This document shows positions 9,676 through 18,630 of a stretch of 64,000 bases of DNA, one piece after another; position 1 is the stretch's first letter, and every line of letters begins with the position of its first letter. Location of the stretch: contig NZ_SZZH01000001.1 in NCBI RefSeq assembly GCF_005298075.1, positions 1,178,001 to 1,242,000 on the forward strand, written 5' to 3'. The stretch is from Nakamurella flava. GTDB taxonomy: Bacteria; Actinomycetota; Actinomycetes; Mycobacteriales; Nakamurellaceae. The notes beneath the pieces are model-generated. The model did no database searches and had not been told where the DNA came from. It saw only the letters and a program-made list of their open reading frames with translations. Made by a program: the position numbers and the translations under genes.

Positions 9676-11115
9676 TCACCCGGCGGCCACGCTCGCAGCA
9701 GCCGCAGCGGGGTTGTCGGGGAACGGGTACGGGTTGGGAGCGCACACCGCCCCGTCCCGTGGGATGAGCTGCGGGTTGAGGAAGTTCAGCTGATCGTTCG
9801 ACACGCTCCACGACTGCTGCATCATCACCGGCGCCGGCGCGCCGTTGCCCTTGCACGGCTCGTGTCCGAAGCCGAGCGCGTGGCCGACCTCATGGTTGAT
9901 CGCGTAGACGCGGTAGTCGGCCAGATCGGTGCCGTAGGTCTCGGCTCCCCGTGTCCAGCGGGCCACGTTGATCATGACCCGCCCGGCCGCGCTGCTGTAA
10001 CACGACGACTCCAACGGGATGTCGAAACCGCAGACGGAACGGATGGTCATCTGGCTGGCCAATGTCACCCGGAAGGAGGGGGTGCCGGAGTCGACCCGGG
10101 CCAGACTGAACTCGCCACCGCCGACCCAGGAGCGCTGGTCGGACAGGGCCGAGTCGACCGCGGCGGCGAATTCGGCATCGGCCTCGGGGCTTTGGATCCC
10201 GTCCTCGACGTCGATGGCGTAGGTGTACGCACGCCCGCCGGTGCCGTGGACCGGTGTCGTCCCGGGCACTACGTGCCAGGTTCCCGGTCCGGTCTCGGCG
10301 AACGGGGGGCCATCGGGCAGGGTTCCGGCCGCCTTCATGAACTCCTCGAGCGTCGTCGCGGACGCGAGGGCGGCCGCGGGCTGTGGGGTCGTGGTCGCGG
10401 GAGGCGCTGCTTGACCGGCGGTGTCCGTCGTGGCCGGGGCCGGCGCGGTCGTCGCGCCGCCGGTGTCCGGGCTCAACGAGCTCTGGGCGACCGGCGCGAC
10501 GTCCGCGGCCACCGGAGCCGGTGTCCCGGTGTCGGGGCGGCTCGCCACCTGCACGATGGCGATCACCGTCAGGACCGCCAGGACGGGGATGAGAATCGCG
10601 CGCCAGGAACGACCCGGCCGGCGCTGGGGCGACCGGGAGCCGCGGGCCGACGGGGCCTGGGCGCTTCGACGCCGACCCCGTCCGTCGGTCCACGGCCCGG
10701 CACCCTGGACCGGGGGCCATTCCCCTTCGGCCGGTGCGCGGCGGGCCCGACCCGACGAACCCGCCGCGCGCGTCGACGACGACGCGCGTCCGGGTCGCCG
10801 GTGCACTGGCGGGTGCTGGTCGGATGGCCGGTCGTTAGGGTGCTCGTCATCCGGGACCCAGCCCGCAGCCGGCGACCGCCGAACGCGGCTCGGCGCCGGC
10901 TCGACTGTGGGGTGAGAATCGTCACTCTGTGTGGACCGGCGAGGCGCCGGAGTGGGCGGGGGGCGGCGACGCACTGGAGGTGTCGAGATGTGGGGGCTAC
11001 CTCGGTCGTCCCACAGAGTGGAACGGTCGACAGGACGGTGAGAACCCGACGAGTGCGACTCGCTGTCGTTGGGTGTCCACCGGTAGCGGGGAGAATCTGA
11101 TCCGGAGGACGTCAC
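9676..11115 (-). CDS. DUF3152 membrane-anchored protein with metzincin-like zinc motif
   Basis: 479 residues. Residues 1-170 are low-complexity, rich in Ser, Pro and Arg, and presumably cytoplasmic. One membrane helix (about 172-190, ILIPVLAVLTVIAIVQVA) is followed by a Pro/Thr/Ala linker and a globular extracellular DUF3152 domain. Near residue 407 is HEVGHALGFGHE, which fits the zinc-binding consensus HExxHxxGxxH of metzincin proteases, suggesting an outward-facing zinc peptidase. No activity is established for the family as far as I know. The GTG start at 11115 overlaps the stop of the upstream alpha/beta hydrolase (GTGA), so the two are coupled. The M. tuberculosis counterpart by position is Rv3207c. 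Confidence 0.85.
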   Translation of the reverse strand: MTSSGSDSPRYRWTPNDSESHSSGSHRPVDRSTLWDDRGSPHISTPPVRRRPPPTPAPRRSTQSDDSHPTVEPAPSRVRRSPAAGWVPDDEHPNDRPSDQHPPVHRRPGRASSSTRAAGSSGRARRAPAEGEWPPVQGAGPWTDGRGRRRSAQAPSARGSRSPQRRPGRSWRAILIPVLAVLTVIAIVQVASRPDTGTPAPVAADVAPVAQSSLSPDTGGATTAPAPATTDTAGQAAPPATTTPQPAAALASATTLEEFMKAAGTLPDGPPFAETGPGTWHVVPGTTPVHGTGGRAYTYAIDVEDGIQSPEADAEFAAAVDSALSDQRSWVGGGEFSLARVDSGTPSFRVTLASQMTIRSVCGFDIPLESSCYSSAAGRVMINVARWTRGAETYGTDLADYRVYAINHEVGHALGFGHEPCKGNGAPAPVMMQQSWSVSNDQLNFLNPQLIPRDGAVCAPNPYPFPDNPAAAAASVAAG

Positions 11116-12239
11116 GACGACGAGCCTGCCACAGCCCGCTGTGCGTCCACGGACGGCGCGCTGTCCGCCGGACCCGCGCCGATCTGTACGGAGCGAGATC
11201 GCAGTAGCGCCCGAAGGGCTCGCGCCACCAGCTCCGGGTCCTCCATCTGGGCGACGTGACCGCTGCCGGCGACGACCAGCAACCGGCTGTCGGCGAACGC
11301 CGCGGCGGTCGAACGGGCCAAGCGGACGTCCACGAGCCGATCGCGCGTACCCCAGATCACGAGGACCGGCGCTTGCACCCGGCTGGCCGCCGCGAGGAAC
11401 GAATGGCGGCCGGGACGGAAGTATCCAGCGATGAGCGAGCGGGCGGCCCCGATCGTCGAGGTGTGTACCCAGGGTAACGATGCTCGTTCGCCGACCTCCG
11501 CCGCGGCCGCCCGTAAGCCCTCCGGCGGCACCAGATCCGGGCGCCCGAAGCAGACCATGGCCAGCGACCTGGCCCGCCTGTCCGGGTCGACGCGGGCGAG
11601 CTGACGAACCGCCGGCCCCGCGGTCCCGGGGACGAGCAACAGTCCGATCCGTGGATCGGCCCCCCGTTCTCCGATCAGGCGGAAATCGGGGACCGCCGGC
11701 GAGATGAGGGTGAGTGTGCGGACCAGCTCCGGGCGCTCAGCGGCGAGCAGCGTCGCGACGATGCCACCGTAGGAGTTGCCGACGAGGTTGACCGGACCGC
11801 CACCCACGTGATCGATCAGCATGCCCAGCAGGCGGGCCTGAGCGGGCAGGTCGTAGTCGTCCCGAGGCGACGGATCGGACCACCCGTGTCCGGGGAGATC
11901 GACCGCGAAGGTGGGAGCCACATCAGACAGGGCGCGTGCCAACCGGTTCCAATTGGTGGACGAACCCGCCAGTCCGTGCACACACCACACGGGTGCAGCT
12001 GACTGCGGCGCGTGGCCCGACGTCCGGCGCACGTAGAGGCCCTGCCCCTCGATCACCTCCCACCAGCCCGCGGGGGACGGTGCACTCAGAGAGGGGATCT
12101 CGGGCAACGGACCGTCGTCGAGGACCGCGGTGGTCCACGACGCGAGTTCGTCACGCGGTCGGGGCCCCGGTAGGCGGCGGTACGGCCCGGCAGTTTCCAC
12201 CGTCCCATCGTGCCCGGTGCTGTCCGAGATGGGTCCCAC
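11112..12239 (-). CDS. Alpha/beta hydrolase
   Basis: 375-residue soluble hydrolase. The nucleophile elbow is GNSYGG, the oxyanion region VHGLAGSSTNW, the acid probably in WGTRDRLVD and the catalytic His in GSGHVAQMEDPE, all in the normal order of the fold. The substrate cannot be read from the sequence; the layout resembles epoxide-hydrolase/haloperoxidase-type or lipid ester hydrolases. It is first gene of a coupled pair with the DUF3152 gene, and its start is 125 bp from the divergent type VII-like gene pair, so the gap must hold two promoters. Confidence 0.82.
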   Translation of the reverse strand: MGPISDSTGHDGTVETAGPYRRLPGPRPRDELASWTTAVLDDGPLPEIPSLSAPSPAGWWEVIEGQGLYVRRTSGHAPQSAAPVWCVHGLAGSSTNWNRLARALSDVAPTFAVDLPGHGWSDPSPRDDYDLPAQARLLGMLIDHVGGGPVNLVGNSYGGIVATLLAAERPELVRTLTLISPAVPDFRLIGERGADPRIGLLLVPGTAGPAVRQLARVDPDRRARSLAMVCFGRPDLVPPEGLRAAAAEVGERASLPWVHTSTIGAARSLIAGYFRPGRHSFLAAASRVQAPVLVIWGTRDRLVDVRLARSTAAAFADSRLLVVAGSGHVAQMEDPELVARALRALLRSRSVQIGAGPADSAPSVDAQRAVAGSSS

Positions 12240-12364
12240 CGGACGGGTTCGCCAGCTCAGCTATCCACATCCGTGCCGCGGTATGCACACGGACCCACAT
12301 CAGGCGCGTGGAGATCCGCGACCGCTGCAGGGTGGACCGAGCCATTCCGGATGAAGGAGCCCCC

Positions 12365-12664
12365 ATGTCAGACCTGACGGTGGACACCGTCCGCCTGCAC
12401 CAGGCGGCGGGTCACCTCGACGAGGCGGTGGCCGCGCTGCGACGCACCGACGATCGGCCCGTCGGCATCCACTTCGATTCCACCGCCTTCGGCACCAGCG
12501 GTGCGGCCCTCGAAGCCGCCGACCGACTCGAACGGAGCCTGATGCAGGGCGCTGAATGCGCCCGCCTGTTGGCCGACCGCGCGGCCCGTCTCGGCGATGC
12601 GCTACGGACCACCGCCGCCCAGTTCGACGCCACCGAAACGGCCCTCGCCGGCGGACCCCGGTGA
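12365..12664 (+). CDS. EspC-like type VII secretion substrate/chaperone (small helical protein)
   Basis: 99-residue, almost entirely helical protein (MSDLTVDTVRLHQAAGHLDE...), of the size and pattern of the EspC/ESX-associated helical-hairpin family: two amphipathic helices joined by a Gly/Ser turn around residues 40-47. Near the C-terminus QFDATE gives F-x3-E, which matches the type VII export signal YxxxD/E with Phe for Tyr. The start is clear: ATG 12365 with GAAGGAG upstream. The TGA overlaps the GTG of the next gene (GTGA), so the pair is made together. No ESX core genes lie in the window. Family assignment is by architecture and is moderately sure. Confidence 0.68.
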   Translation: MSDLTVDTVRLHQAAGHLDEAVAALRRTDDRPVGIHFDSTAFGTSGAALEAADRLERSLMQGAECARLLADRAARLGDALRTTAAQFDATETALAGGPR

Positions 12665-14619
12665 GCGGCACCGTCTTGAGCGCCGCCGCAGCGGCCTGCC
12701 GGGTGCCCGACCCCGGGGTCATCGCCGACCGCATCGAACGGCTGCCGGTCGACGAACTGGCCACCTGCGCCCAGTTCGCGAACGCGGCATCGGTCGCCCT
12801 GTTCCAGGGTTCGAAAGCCGCGCAGTCGGCGGCCGGAGTGACGGCCAGTGGCTGGACGACGGGCCGATCGGCGGTCACCGCGATCGGGCAGACCGCGATG
12901 GCGGCCATGGCCGGCCGGGCGACCATGGATGCGATGGCGGGAGCGATCGGCGGCGCGCGCGCCACCTTCGCCCAGCTGCAGTTCCAGAGCCAGGCCACCG
13001 TTGTCGAAGCCGAGAGTGCCTTGACAGCAGCCGGTTTCGACCCCTCCACCGGGCGAGTGGCGAACGCGCCGGCGACGACGTTGCCGTACCCGCTGTCCAA
13101 TCCGTCCGGCACCACCATCGACGGCACGGCCGCCACGGTGCTGCCCACCGTGACCGCGGCCCACGAGCGCCTCACCGCCCTGGAAGCGCGGCTCGAAAGC
13201 GCACTCCGCGAACTCGTCACGGTCCTCCGGACCGATCCGCGGGACATGCTCCAGCGCATTCCGCAGTTGCCACCGGACTCCGCCCCCACGATCGCCGGGC
13301 CGGGGCTCTCCGATCTGGCCCACCACGGCTTCGACCTCATGACGGATGCCGCTGCGCTCACCATCGGCGCGCTGGGCGCCGCCATCGGCTCGGCCCTGGC
13401 CGGCGGGAAGGCCGGATCCGGCGCGAACATCGGTGGCGTGCTGGTCGATGCCACTCGCCGAACGGGCGCGGCTCTGGAGGCCGCGGTGCAGTCGGCGGCC
13501 CGATCGGTCGACGACATCATGGCCCCGGCCCCGGCGACGGCGACGCAGGCCGACGCCGAGGCGCGAGCGCGCCTGGAGGCCGATCTGGCTTCCCCCGAAC
13601 GTGTCACTCGGCACCGCGCCGTCAACATCCACGCCGCTCTCGTCCAAGCCGAAGCCTCCGGGCAAGCGGTCCAACTACTGACTTACACCCCCGCCACCGC
13701 GAGCAGCCAGGGCACCGCCGCGATCGGCATCGGAGACATGGGGGCGGCTGACACGGTCACCACCATGGTTCCCGGCGTCCAGAACAGTGCCGACGACATG
13801 TCCGGCGCGCTGGGCGAAGCTTCCCGACTGCAGACGGAGGCGCACCGCCGCAGCCCCGGGCAGACCACCGCCGTCGTGGCCTGGTTCGGCTACGACATCC
13901 CGCTGACCAACGGGTACACCCCTGACCGAATAGCCAACATCGCCGCTGCCGAGGACGACCGAGCTGCGGTTGCCGGGGGTGCCGCGCTGGCGAGCGACTT
14001 GTCGCGATTCCGGCTGTACGCGCCGGACACGGCCCGGCAGGTGGTGATCGGCCACTCCATGGGTTCGGTGGTGGCCTCAGCCGCCGCCGTGCGGGGCGCA
14101 GTCATCGACGACCTGGTTCTGTTGGGATCTCCCGGAGCGAGCCGGCTCGCCGACACCGTGCGCGACTACCCCGGAGTCCCCACGGGCCACACCCACGTGG
14201 TGGCACTGGACGACCCGGTGACCCGATCCGGACTGGACAATGTCGCCATGGCGAGCGATCTCGTGTCCAAGGCCACGAGGCTGGCCACCAGCCGCGTCAA
14301 CGATTTGCCCCAGGCGATGGCCGAGATGATCACGGACCCGGCCGGACCCCAGTTCGGACCGGACCCGGCAGCCGCACCATTCGGGGCTTCTGTCATCGAC
14401 GCCAACGCTGGTCACAGCGACCACACCATCTCCACGGTCGGTTCCTACGCCGCACCACTGTTCGGGCTGGCCGCTCCGTTGATCGGCTACGCCGCCGATC
14501 AGGCCGACGACCTGCAGAACCATCCGCAGAGCGTCTACCTCGGTGATGAAGCGCTGACGGCGGTCGCCGACATCACGGTCGGGAACATCGCCGACGTACC
14601 CATCAAGCCCGGCCGCTGA
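12661..14619 (+). CDS. DUF1023-type alpha/beta hydrolase with N-terminal helical domain, probable type VII effector
   Basis: 652 residues from GTG 12661, overlapping the preceding EspC-like gene. The first ~220 residues are Ala-rich and helical, like the N-terminal targeting domains of large type VII substrates. The C-terminal ~300 residues form a DUF1023-like alpha/beta hydrolase: IGIGDMGAADTVTTMVPG opens the domain, the nucleophile is in VVIGHSMGSVV, and a likely acid and His lie in HVVALDDPVT and NAGHSDHTI. There is no signal peptide. Hydrolases of this kind next to small WXG/EspC proteins are common in actinobacteria. Export and substrate are inferences. Confidence 0.72.
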   Translation: MSGTVLSAAAAACRVPDPGVIADRIERLPVDELATCAQFANAASVALFQGSKAAQSAAGVTASGWTTGRSAVTAIGQTAMAAMAGRATMDAMAGAIGGARATFAQLQFQSQATVVEAESALTAAGFDPSTGRVANAPATTLPYPLSNPSGTTIDGTAATVLPTVTAAHERLTALEARLESALRELVTVLRTDPRDMLQRIPQLPPDSAPTIAGPGLSDLAHHGFDLMTDAAALTIGALGAAIGSALAGGKAGSGANIGGVLVDATRRTGAALEAAVQSAARSVDDIMAPAPATATQADAEARARLEADLASPERVTRHRAVNIHAALVQAEASGQAVQLLTYTPATASSQGTAAIGIGDMGAADTVTTMVPGVQNSADDMSGALGEASRLQTEAHRRSPGQTTAVVAWFGYDIPLTNGYTPDRIANIAAAEDDRAAVAGGAALASDLSRFRLYAPDTARQVVIGHSMGSVVASAAAVRGAVIDDLVLLGSPGASRLADTVRDYPGVPTGHTHVVALDDPVTRSGLDNVAMASDLVSKATRLATSRVNDLPQAMAEMITDPAGPQFGPDPAAAPFGASVIDANAGHSDHTISTVGSYAAPLFGLAAPLIGYAADQADDLQNHPQSVYLGDEALTAVADITVGNIADVPIKPGR

Positions 14620-14828
14620 TGGGACCGAGCGGGCAGGGACGACGCCCCTGGTTCCACCTCCCTGACCGGCCGGGTCACTGTGTCGCTGGGTCGTTCCGCC
14701 CGAACGGCCCGACAGCGGCGATGCCCGGGCCGGGCTCCGTGACCGGACGGTTAGGGTGGATCGAGCCCTGACCAGCACCGCACCGCCAGACCCCGCCGCT
14801 ACCCGGGGTCGTGACGAAGGAACGACCG

Positions 14829-15479
14829 ATGACCGACGCCGGCCCGCGGGCCACCCCCCGGCTGTCCCGGTCGGCCCGGCGCGCCTCCTTGATCGACGCG
14901 GCGCGGGAGGTGTTCGTCGTCCAGGGCTATCACGCGGCGGTGATGGACGACATCGCCGACCGGGCCGGCGTCAGCAAACCCGTGCTGTACCAGCATTTCC
15001 CGTCGAAGCTCGAGCTGTACCTGGCGTTGCTGAACGAGTCGGCCGACGAACTGCTGCGAATGGTGCGGGCGGCGCTAGCCGCCTCGGTGGACAACCACGA
15101 GCGGGTGGACAACGCGGTCGCCGCCTATTTCTCCTTCGTCGCCGACCGTGGGCAGGCCTACCGGCTGATCTTCGAATCGGACCTGCGGGGACAGTTGGAG
15201 GTCGCCCAAGTGGTCGACCGCGTCACCGACGACTGCATCTCGGCGATCACCGAGACGATCACCGCCGACACCGGCGCCGACGTGGAACACGCCCGCCTGC
15301 TCGCCTCGGGCCTGGTCGGACTCTCCCAGGTGGGCGCCCGCTACTGGATGCAGCAATCACCGCACGTCTCCCGGGGCGAGGCCATCGAGCTGCTGTCGAC
15401 CCTGATGTGGCGGGGCATCTCCCGATTTCCGCGCCAGGTCGAGCCGGACCGGAACGGCGAACCGCCCACCGCGTCCTGA
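14829..15479 (+). CDS. TetR/AcrR family transcriptional regulator
   Basis: 216 residues. The N-terminal helix-turn-helix reads LIDAAREVFVVQGYHAAVMDDIADRAGVSKPVLYQHFPSK, here split by its two halves: the recognition helix is VSKPVLYQHF. The C-terminal all-helical domain would bind a ligand and dimerise. Start ATG 14829 is preferred because GAAGGA lies 7 nt upstream; a GTG at 14811 would place that site inside the gene. The M. tuberculosis counterpart by position is Rv3208, next to the DUF3107 gene. The operator and ligand are unknown. Confidence 0.86.
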   Translation: MTDAGPRATPRLSRSARRASLIDAAREVFVVQGYHAAVMDDIADRAGVSKPVLYQHFPSKLELYLALLNESADELLRMVRAALAASVDNHERVDNAVAAYFSFVADRGQAYRLIFESDLRGQLEVAQVVDRVTDDCISAITETITADTGADVEHARLLASGLVGLSQVGARYWMQQSPHVSRGEAIELLSTLMWRGISRFPRQVEPDRNGEPPTAS

Positions 15480-15534
15480 CGGAGCGATGGGCGGTTCGGG
15501 GACCTCACGTCGCCGGTGCCCCCGGCGGCCGGAC

Positions 15535-15765
15535 TCAGCCGGAGAAGCTGAACCCCACGCGCCGGGTGTCGGCCGGCGCGATCTCCACATAGGCGATCCG
15601 AGCGGACGGCACGATGACCCGTCGTCCCTTGTCGTCCACCAGTACCAGCGTGTTCGAAGTGGCCTTGAGAGCGTCCGAGATCTGCGCCTCGATCTCCTCA
15701 GGGCTGGCCGGCGAGTTCACCAGCAGCTCACGGCCGGTGTCGGTGACCCCGATCTTGACCTCCAC
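15535..15765 (-). CDS. DUF3107 domain-containing small protein
   Basis: 76 residues (MEVKIGVTDTGRELLVNS...), an actinobacterial family of unknown function; the M. tuberculosis member is Rv3208A (TB9.4), likewise beside the TetR gene. GTG start at 15765 has a strong GGAGGT site just upstream. The sequence looks like a small alpha/beta fold without Cys or membrane spans. It is convergent with the TetR gene, 55 bp apart. Confidence 0.87.
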   Translation of the reverse strand: MEVKIGVTDTGRELLVNSPASPEEIEAQISDALKATSNTLVLVDDKGRRVIVPSARIAYVEIAPADTRRVGFSFSG

Positions 15766-15913
15766 GCCTTACCTCCGTCGTCTACGAACGGGCCCGAACG
15801 AACCCACGACCAGGCTAGTTCAGTACCTGGGGAGCGAACCGACCACCGGGCCGACGCGCGCTCCGCCATGAGCGAACCCGCGGTCTGTGTCACCCCTGGG
15901 GCGTCGACGCCGG

Positions 15914-16570
15914 CTAGAACAGCGTGCCGTCGCGCTCGATCCCCCGGAGCTGGTCGTAGTCGAGCACCACGCACCGGATGCCCCGGTCCTCGGCCAGCAC
16001 CCGCGCCTGGGGCTTGATCTGCTGAGCAGCGAACACCCCGCTGACCGGAGCCAGCAGGGGGTCACGGTTCAGCAGGTCGAGGTAGCGGGTCAACTGCTCG
16101 ACCCCGTCGATCTCGCCCCGCCGCTTGATCTCGACGGCCACGGAGCCACCGGCGGCGTCCCGACACATCAGGTCCACCGGTCCGATCGGGGTGGGGTACT
16201 CCCGCCGCACCAGGGTCCACCCCTCCCCCAGGGTGAGCACGTGCTCGGCCAGCAGGGCCTGCAGATGGGCTTCGACGCCGTCCTTCACCAGACCGGGATC
16301 CAGCCCGAGGTCGTGTCGGCTGTCGTGCAGCACCTCGGACATGGTGATGACGAGCTGCTCACCCGCCTTGTTCTGCACCGTCCACCGGCCCGGCTCCTCG
16401 ACCAGCCAGCAGGGCGGGGACATCCAGTTCAACGGCTTGTACGACCCACCATCGGCGTGGACCAGCACGGAACCGTCCGCCTTGACCATCAGCAGCCGGA
16501 CCGCCGGAGCGAGATGGGCGGTGAGCCGACCGATGTAGTCGACCGAACAGCGAGCAACCACCAGACGCAC
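15914..16570 (-). CDS. nucS: Endonuclease NucS (EndoMS), mismatch-specific
   Basis: 218 residues. NucS cuts both strands at mismatches and provides the non-canonical mismatch repair of actinobacteria, which lack MutS/MutL. The C-terminal RecB-like nuclease core is visible as GPVDLMCRD followed by [20 protein letters not shown], giving the catalytic D, E and K. The N-terminal half is the DNA-binding/dimerisation domain. The protein ends in DGTLF; C-terminal hydrophobic tails of this kind are reported to contact the sliding clamp in relatives. It lies 12 bp downstream of murA on the same strand, so the two may share a transcript. Confidence 0.93.
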   Translation of the reverse strand: MRLVVARCSVDYIGRLTAHLAPAVRLLMVKADGSVLVHADGGSYKPLNWMSPPCWLVEEPGRWTVQNKAGEQLVITMSEVLHDSRHDLGLDPGLVKDGVEAHLQALLAEHVLTLGEGWTLVRREYPTPIGPVDLMCRDAAGGSVAVEIKRRGEIDGVEQLTRYLDLLNRDPLLAPVSGVFAAQQIKPQARVLAEDRGIRCVVLDYDQLRGIERDGTLF

Positions 16571-16582
16571 GAGCAGAACCCC

Positions 16583-17887
16583 TCAGGACGTGAAGGCCGG
16601 CGCGGCAGCCACGCCGGTTCCGGCCGGCTCATCGGTCACCCGCTGGATCTGCCCACCGAGCTTCTGGAGGTCCTCCACGAAATGCGGGTAGCCCCGATCG
16701 ATGTGGCCCACCTCGTGGACCTCGGTGACGCCCTCGGCGGCCAGACCGGCCAGCACCAGGCCGGCACCGGCGCGAATGTCGGTGGACCACACCGGCGCGC
16801 TGGACAACTGCTCCCGACCGCGGATGGACGCGTGATGCCCATCGGTCCGGGCGTCCGCACCCATGCGGATGAGCTCGTCGACGAACCGGAAGCGAGCCTC
16901 GAAGACGTTCTCGGTGATCAACGAGTGGCCGTCGGCCACGGCGGCGAGAGCCAGCGCCATCGGTTGCAGATCGGTCGGGAAGCCCGGGTACGGCATGGTG
17001 ATGAAGTCCACCGCCCGTGGACGCCCGTTCATGGTCACCGTCGTGATCCCGTTCTCCGGGTCGAGCTCGACGTCGGCCCCGGCCTGGACCAGCCGCTCGA
17101 GCGGCGCGCCCATGTACACCGGATCGACCCCGATGACGCGAACCGACCCTCGGGTGATGGCCGCCGCGTACGCCCAGGTGCCGCCGACCACCCGGTCGCC
17201 CACCGTGTGATGACGGGTCGGCTGGAGCCGGTCGACGCCCTGGATCGTGATGGTCGCCGTACCGGCGCCCGAGATCTCGGCTCCCATCTGCTGCAGCATC
17301 TGCACCAGGTCGATGATCTCCGGTTCGCGTGCGGCGTTGTCGATCACCGTGATGCCCTCAGCCAGTACCGCAGCGGTGAGGATGTTCTCGGTGGCACCCA
17401 CGGACGGGAAGTCGAGACCGATCTCCGCCCCGCGCAACCGATCGGCGCGTCCGACGACCTGGCCGTGCTCGATGCCCATCTCGGCGCCCAGCTTGCGCAG
17501 ACCCGACTGATGCATGTCCAAGGGGCGTGAACCGATGGCGTCACCACCGGGCAGCGCGACCCGCGCCCGCCCGCAGCGGCCCATGAGGGGACCCAGCACA
17601 CAGACCGACGCCCGCAGCCGACCCACCGCCGGGAAATCGGCCGACCAGGACAACTCGGCCGGAGTGTCGATGGTGACGACCTGACCATCCAGGACGACGT
17701 CGCATCCCAGGCCACGCAGTACGTCGGCCATCAGCGGCACGTCGAGGATCTCGGGGCAGTTGGTGATGGTGGTGGTGCCCTCGGCGAGCAGCGCGGCGGC
17801 CATCAGTTTGAGAACGCTGTTCTTCGCCCCGGCCACCTCGACGCTGCCCTCGAGCCGGGCTCCACCGGTCACCACGAAGCGTTCCAC
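16583..17887 (-). CDS. murA: UDP-N-acetylglucosamine 1-carboxyvinyltransferase MurA (Asp variant)
   Basis: 434 residues. First committed step of peptidoglycan synthesis: transfers enolpyruvate from PEP to UDP-GlcNAc. The N-terminal [20 protein letters not shown] binds substrate. The catalytic loop reads [11 protein letters not shown] with Asp at residue 116, where most bacteria have Cys (E. coli Cys115). Mycobacterial MurA has the same Cys-to-Asp change, known to make the enzyme insensitive to fosfomycin. I chose the GTG at 17887 since the family starts with a short ERFVVTGG strand; the frame stays open upstream to 18028 but that segment is Pro/Arg-rich. It is divergent from the adenosyltransferase gene over 139 bp. 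Confidence 0.94.
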   Translation of the reverse strand: MERFVVTGGARLEGSVEVAGAKNSVLKLMAAALLAEGTTTITNCPEILDVPLMADVLRGLGCDVVLDGQVVTIDTPAELSWSADFPAVGRLRASVCVLGPLMGRCGRARVALPGGDAIGSRPLDMHQSGLRKLGAEMGIEHGQVVGRADRLRGAEIGLDFPSVGATENILTAAVLAEGITVIDNAAREPEIIDLVQMLQQMGAEISGAGTATITIQGVDRLQPTRHHTVGDRVVGGTWAYAAAITRGSVRVIGVDPVYMGAPLERLVQAGADVELDPENGITTVTMNGRPRAVDFITMPYPGFPTDLQPMALALAAVADGHSLITENVFEARFRFVDELIRMGADARTDGHHASIRGREQLSSAPVWSTDIRAGAGLVLAGLAAEGVTEVHEVGHIDRGYPHFVEDLQKLGGQIQRVTDEPAGTGVAAAPAFTS

Positions 17888-18026
17888 GCCGACGATGCTA
17901 TCCGGCGGGCGCGGCAGTCCCGGCAGCCCCGAGGCGTCCGGCGCGGCGTCTGCCCGTCCGCCGGCCCCTGCCCATCGGCGCGACCCGTCCGGCGACCCGG
18001 CCGCGGCTCTCCGTAGAGTGCGGCCC

Positions 18027-18608
18027 ATGGCAGTTCATCTCACGCGGATCTACACCCGGACCGGCGACGACGGCACCACCGGCCTAGCTGATTTCAGCCG
18101 GGTACCCAAGACCGACCCGCGCATCGTCGCGGCAGCCGACTGCGACGAGACGAACGCCGTCCTGGGGCTGGTCTTGACGTTAGGAGCACCCGACGAGCGC
18201 CTGACCGGTGTGCTGCGTCGGTTGCAGAACGAGTTGTTCGACGTGGGTGCCGATCTCGCCACCCCGGTCGTGGCCGAGCCCGCGTATCCGCCGTTGCGGG
18301 TGACGCAGGAGTACATCGACCGGCTCGAGAGGGAGTGCGACGAGTTCAACAGCCAGTTGTCACCCCTGCGCTCGTTCATCCTGCCCGGCGGTACCGCCGC
18401 GGCCACCTTCCTGCACCTGGCTCGCACCGTGGCGCGACGCGCGGAGCGAAGTGCGTGGGCGTTGCGGGAGGCCGACCCGGACGGTTCGAATCCGTTGGCC
18501 CCGGCGTACCTGAACCGGCTGAGCGACCTGTTGTTCATCCTGTCGCGGACGGCGAACCCGGACGGCGATGTGTTGTGGGTCCCTGGGGCGTCACGGACGA
18601 CCGACTGA
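18027..18608 (+). CDS. Cob(I)alamin adenosyltransferase, PduO type
   Basis: 193 residues. Transfers adenosyl from ATP to cob(I)alamin, making coenzyme B12. The N-terminal signature [11 protein letters not shown] is the ATP-binding motif of the PduO-type trimeric helical-bundle enzymes. FILPGG and [10 protein letters not shown] further on are the conserved helix contacts. ATG 18027 gives the usual length. No other B12 genes are nearby; the adjacency to murA and DUF2550 matches M. tuberculosis (Rv1314c), so it is a chromosomal housekeeping location rather than a cobalamin operon. Confidence 0.92.
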   Translation: MAVHLTRIYTRTGDDGTTGLADFSRVPKTDPRIVAAADCDETNAVLGLVLTLGAPDERLTGVLRRLQNELFDVGADLATPVVAEPAYPPLRVTQEYIDRLERECDEFNSQLSPLRSFILPGGTAAATFLHLARTVARRAERSAWALREADPDGSNPLAPAYLNRLSDLLFILSRTANPDGDVLWVPGASRTTD

Positions 18609-18630
18609 CAGAAGTCGGTACGGAGCCGGG

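Noticed and set aside
7135-11100. A plus-strand open frame of more than 1300 codons
   Set aside because: It runs antisense to TIGR02569, moeZ and DUF3152, has Arg/Gly/His-rich composition without any motif, and reflects the lack of stops in GC-rich DNA.
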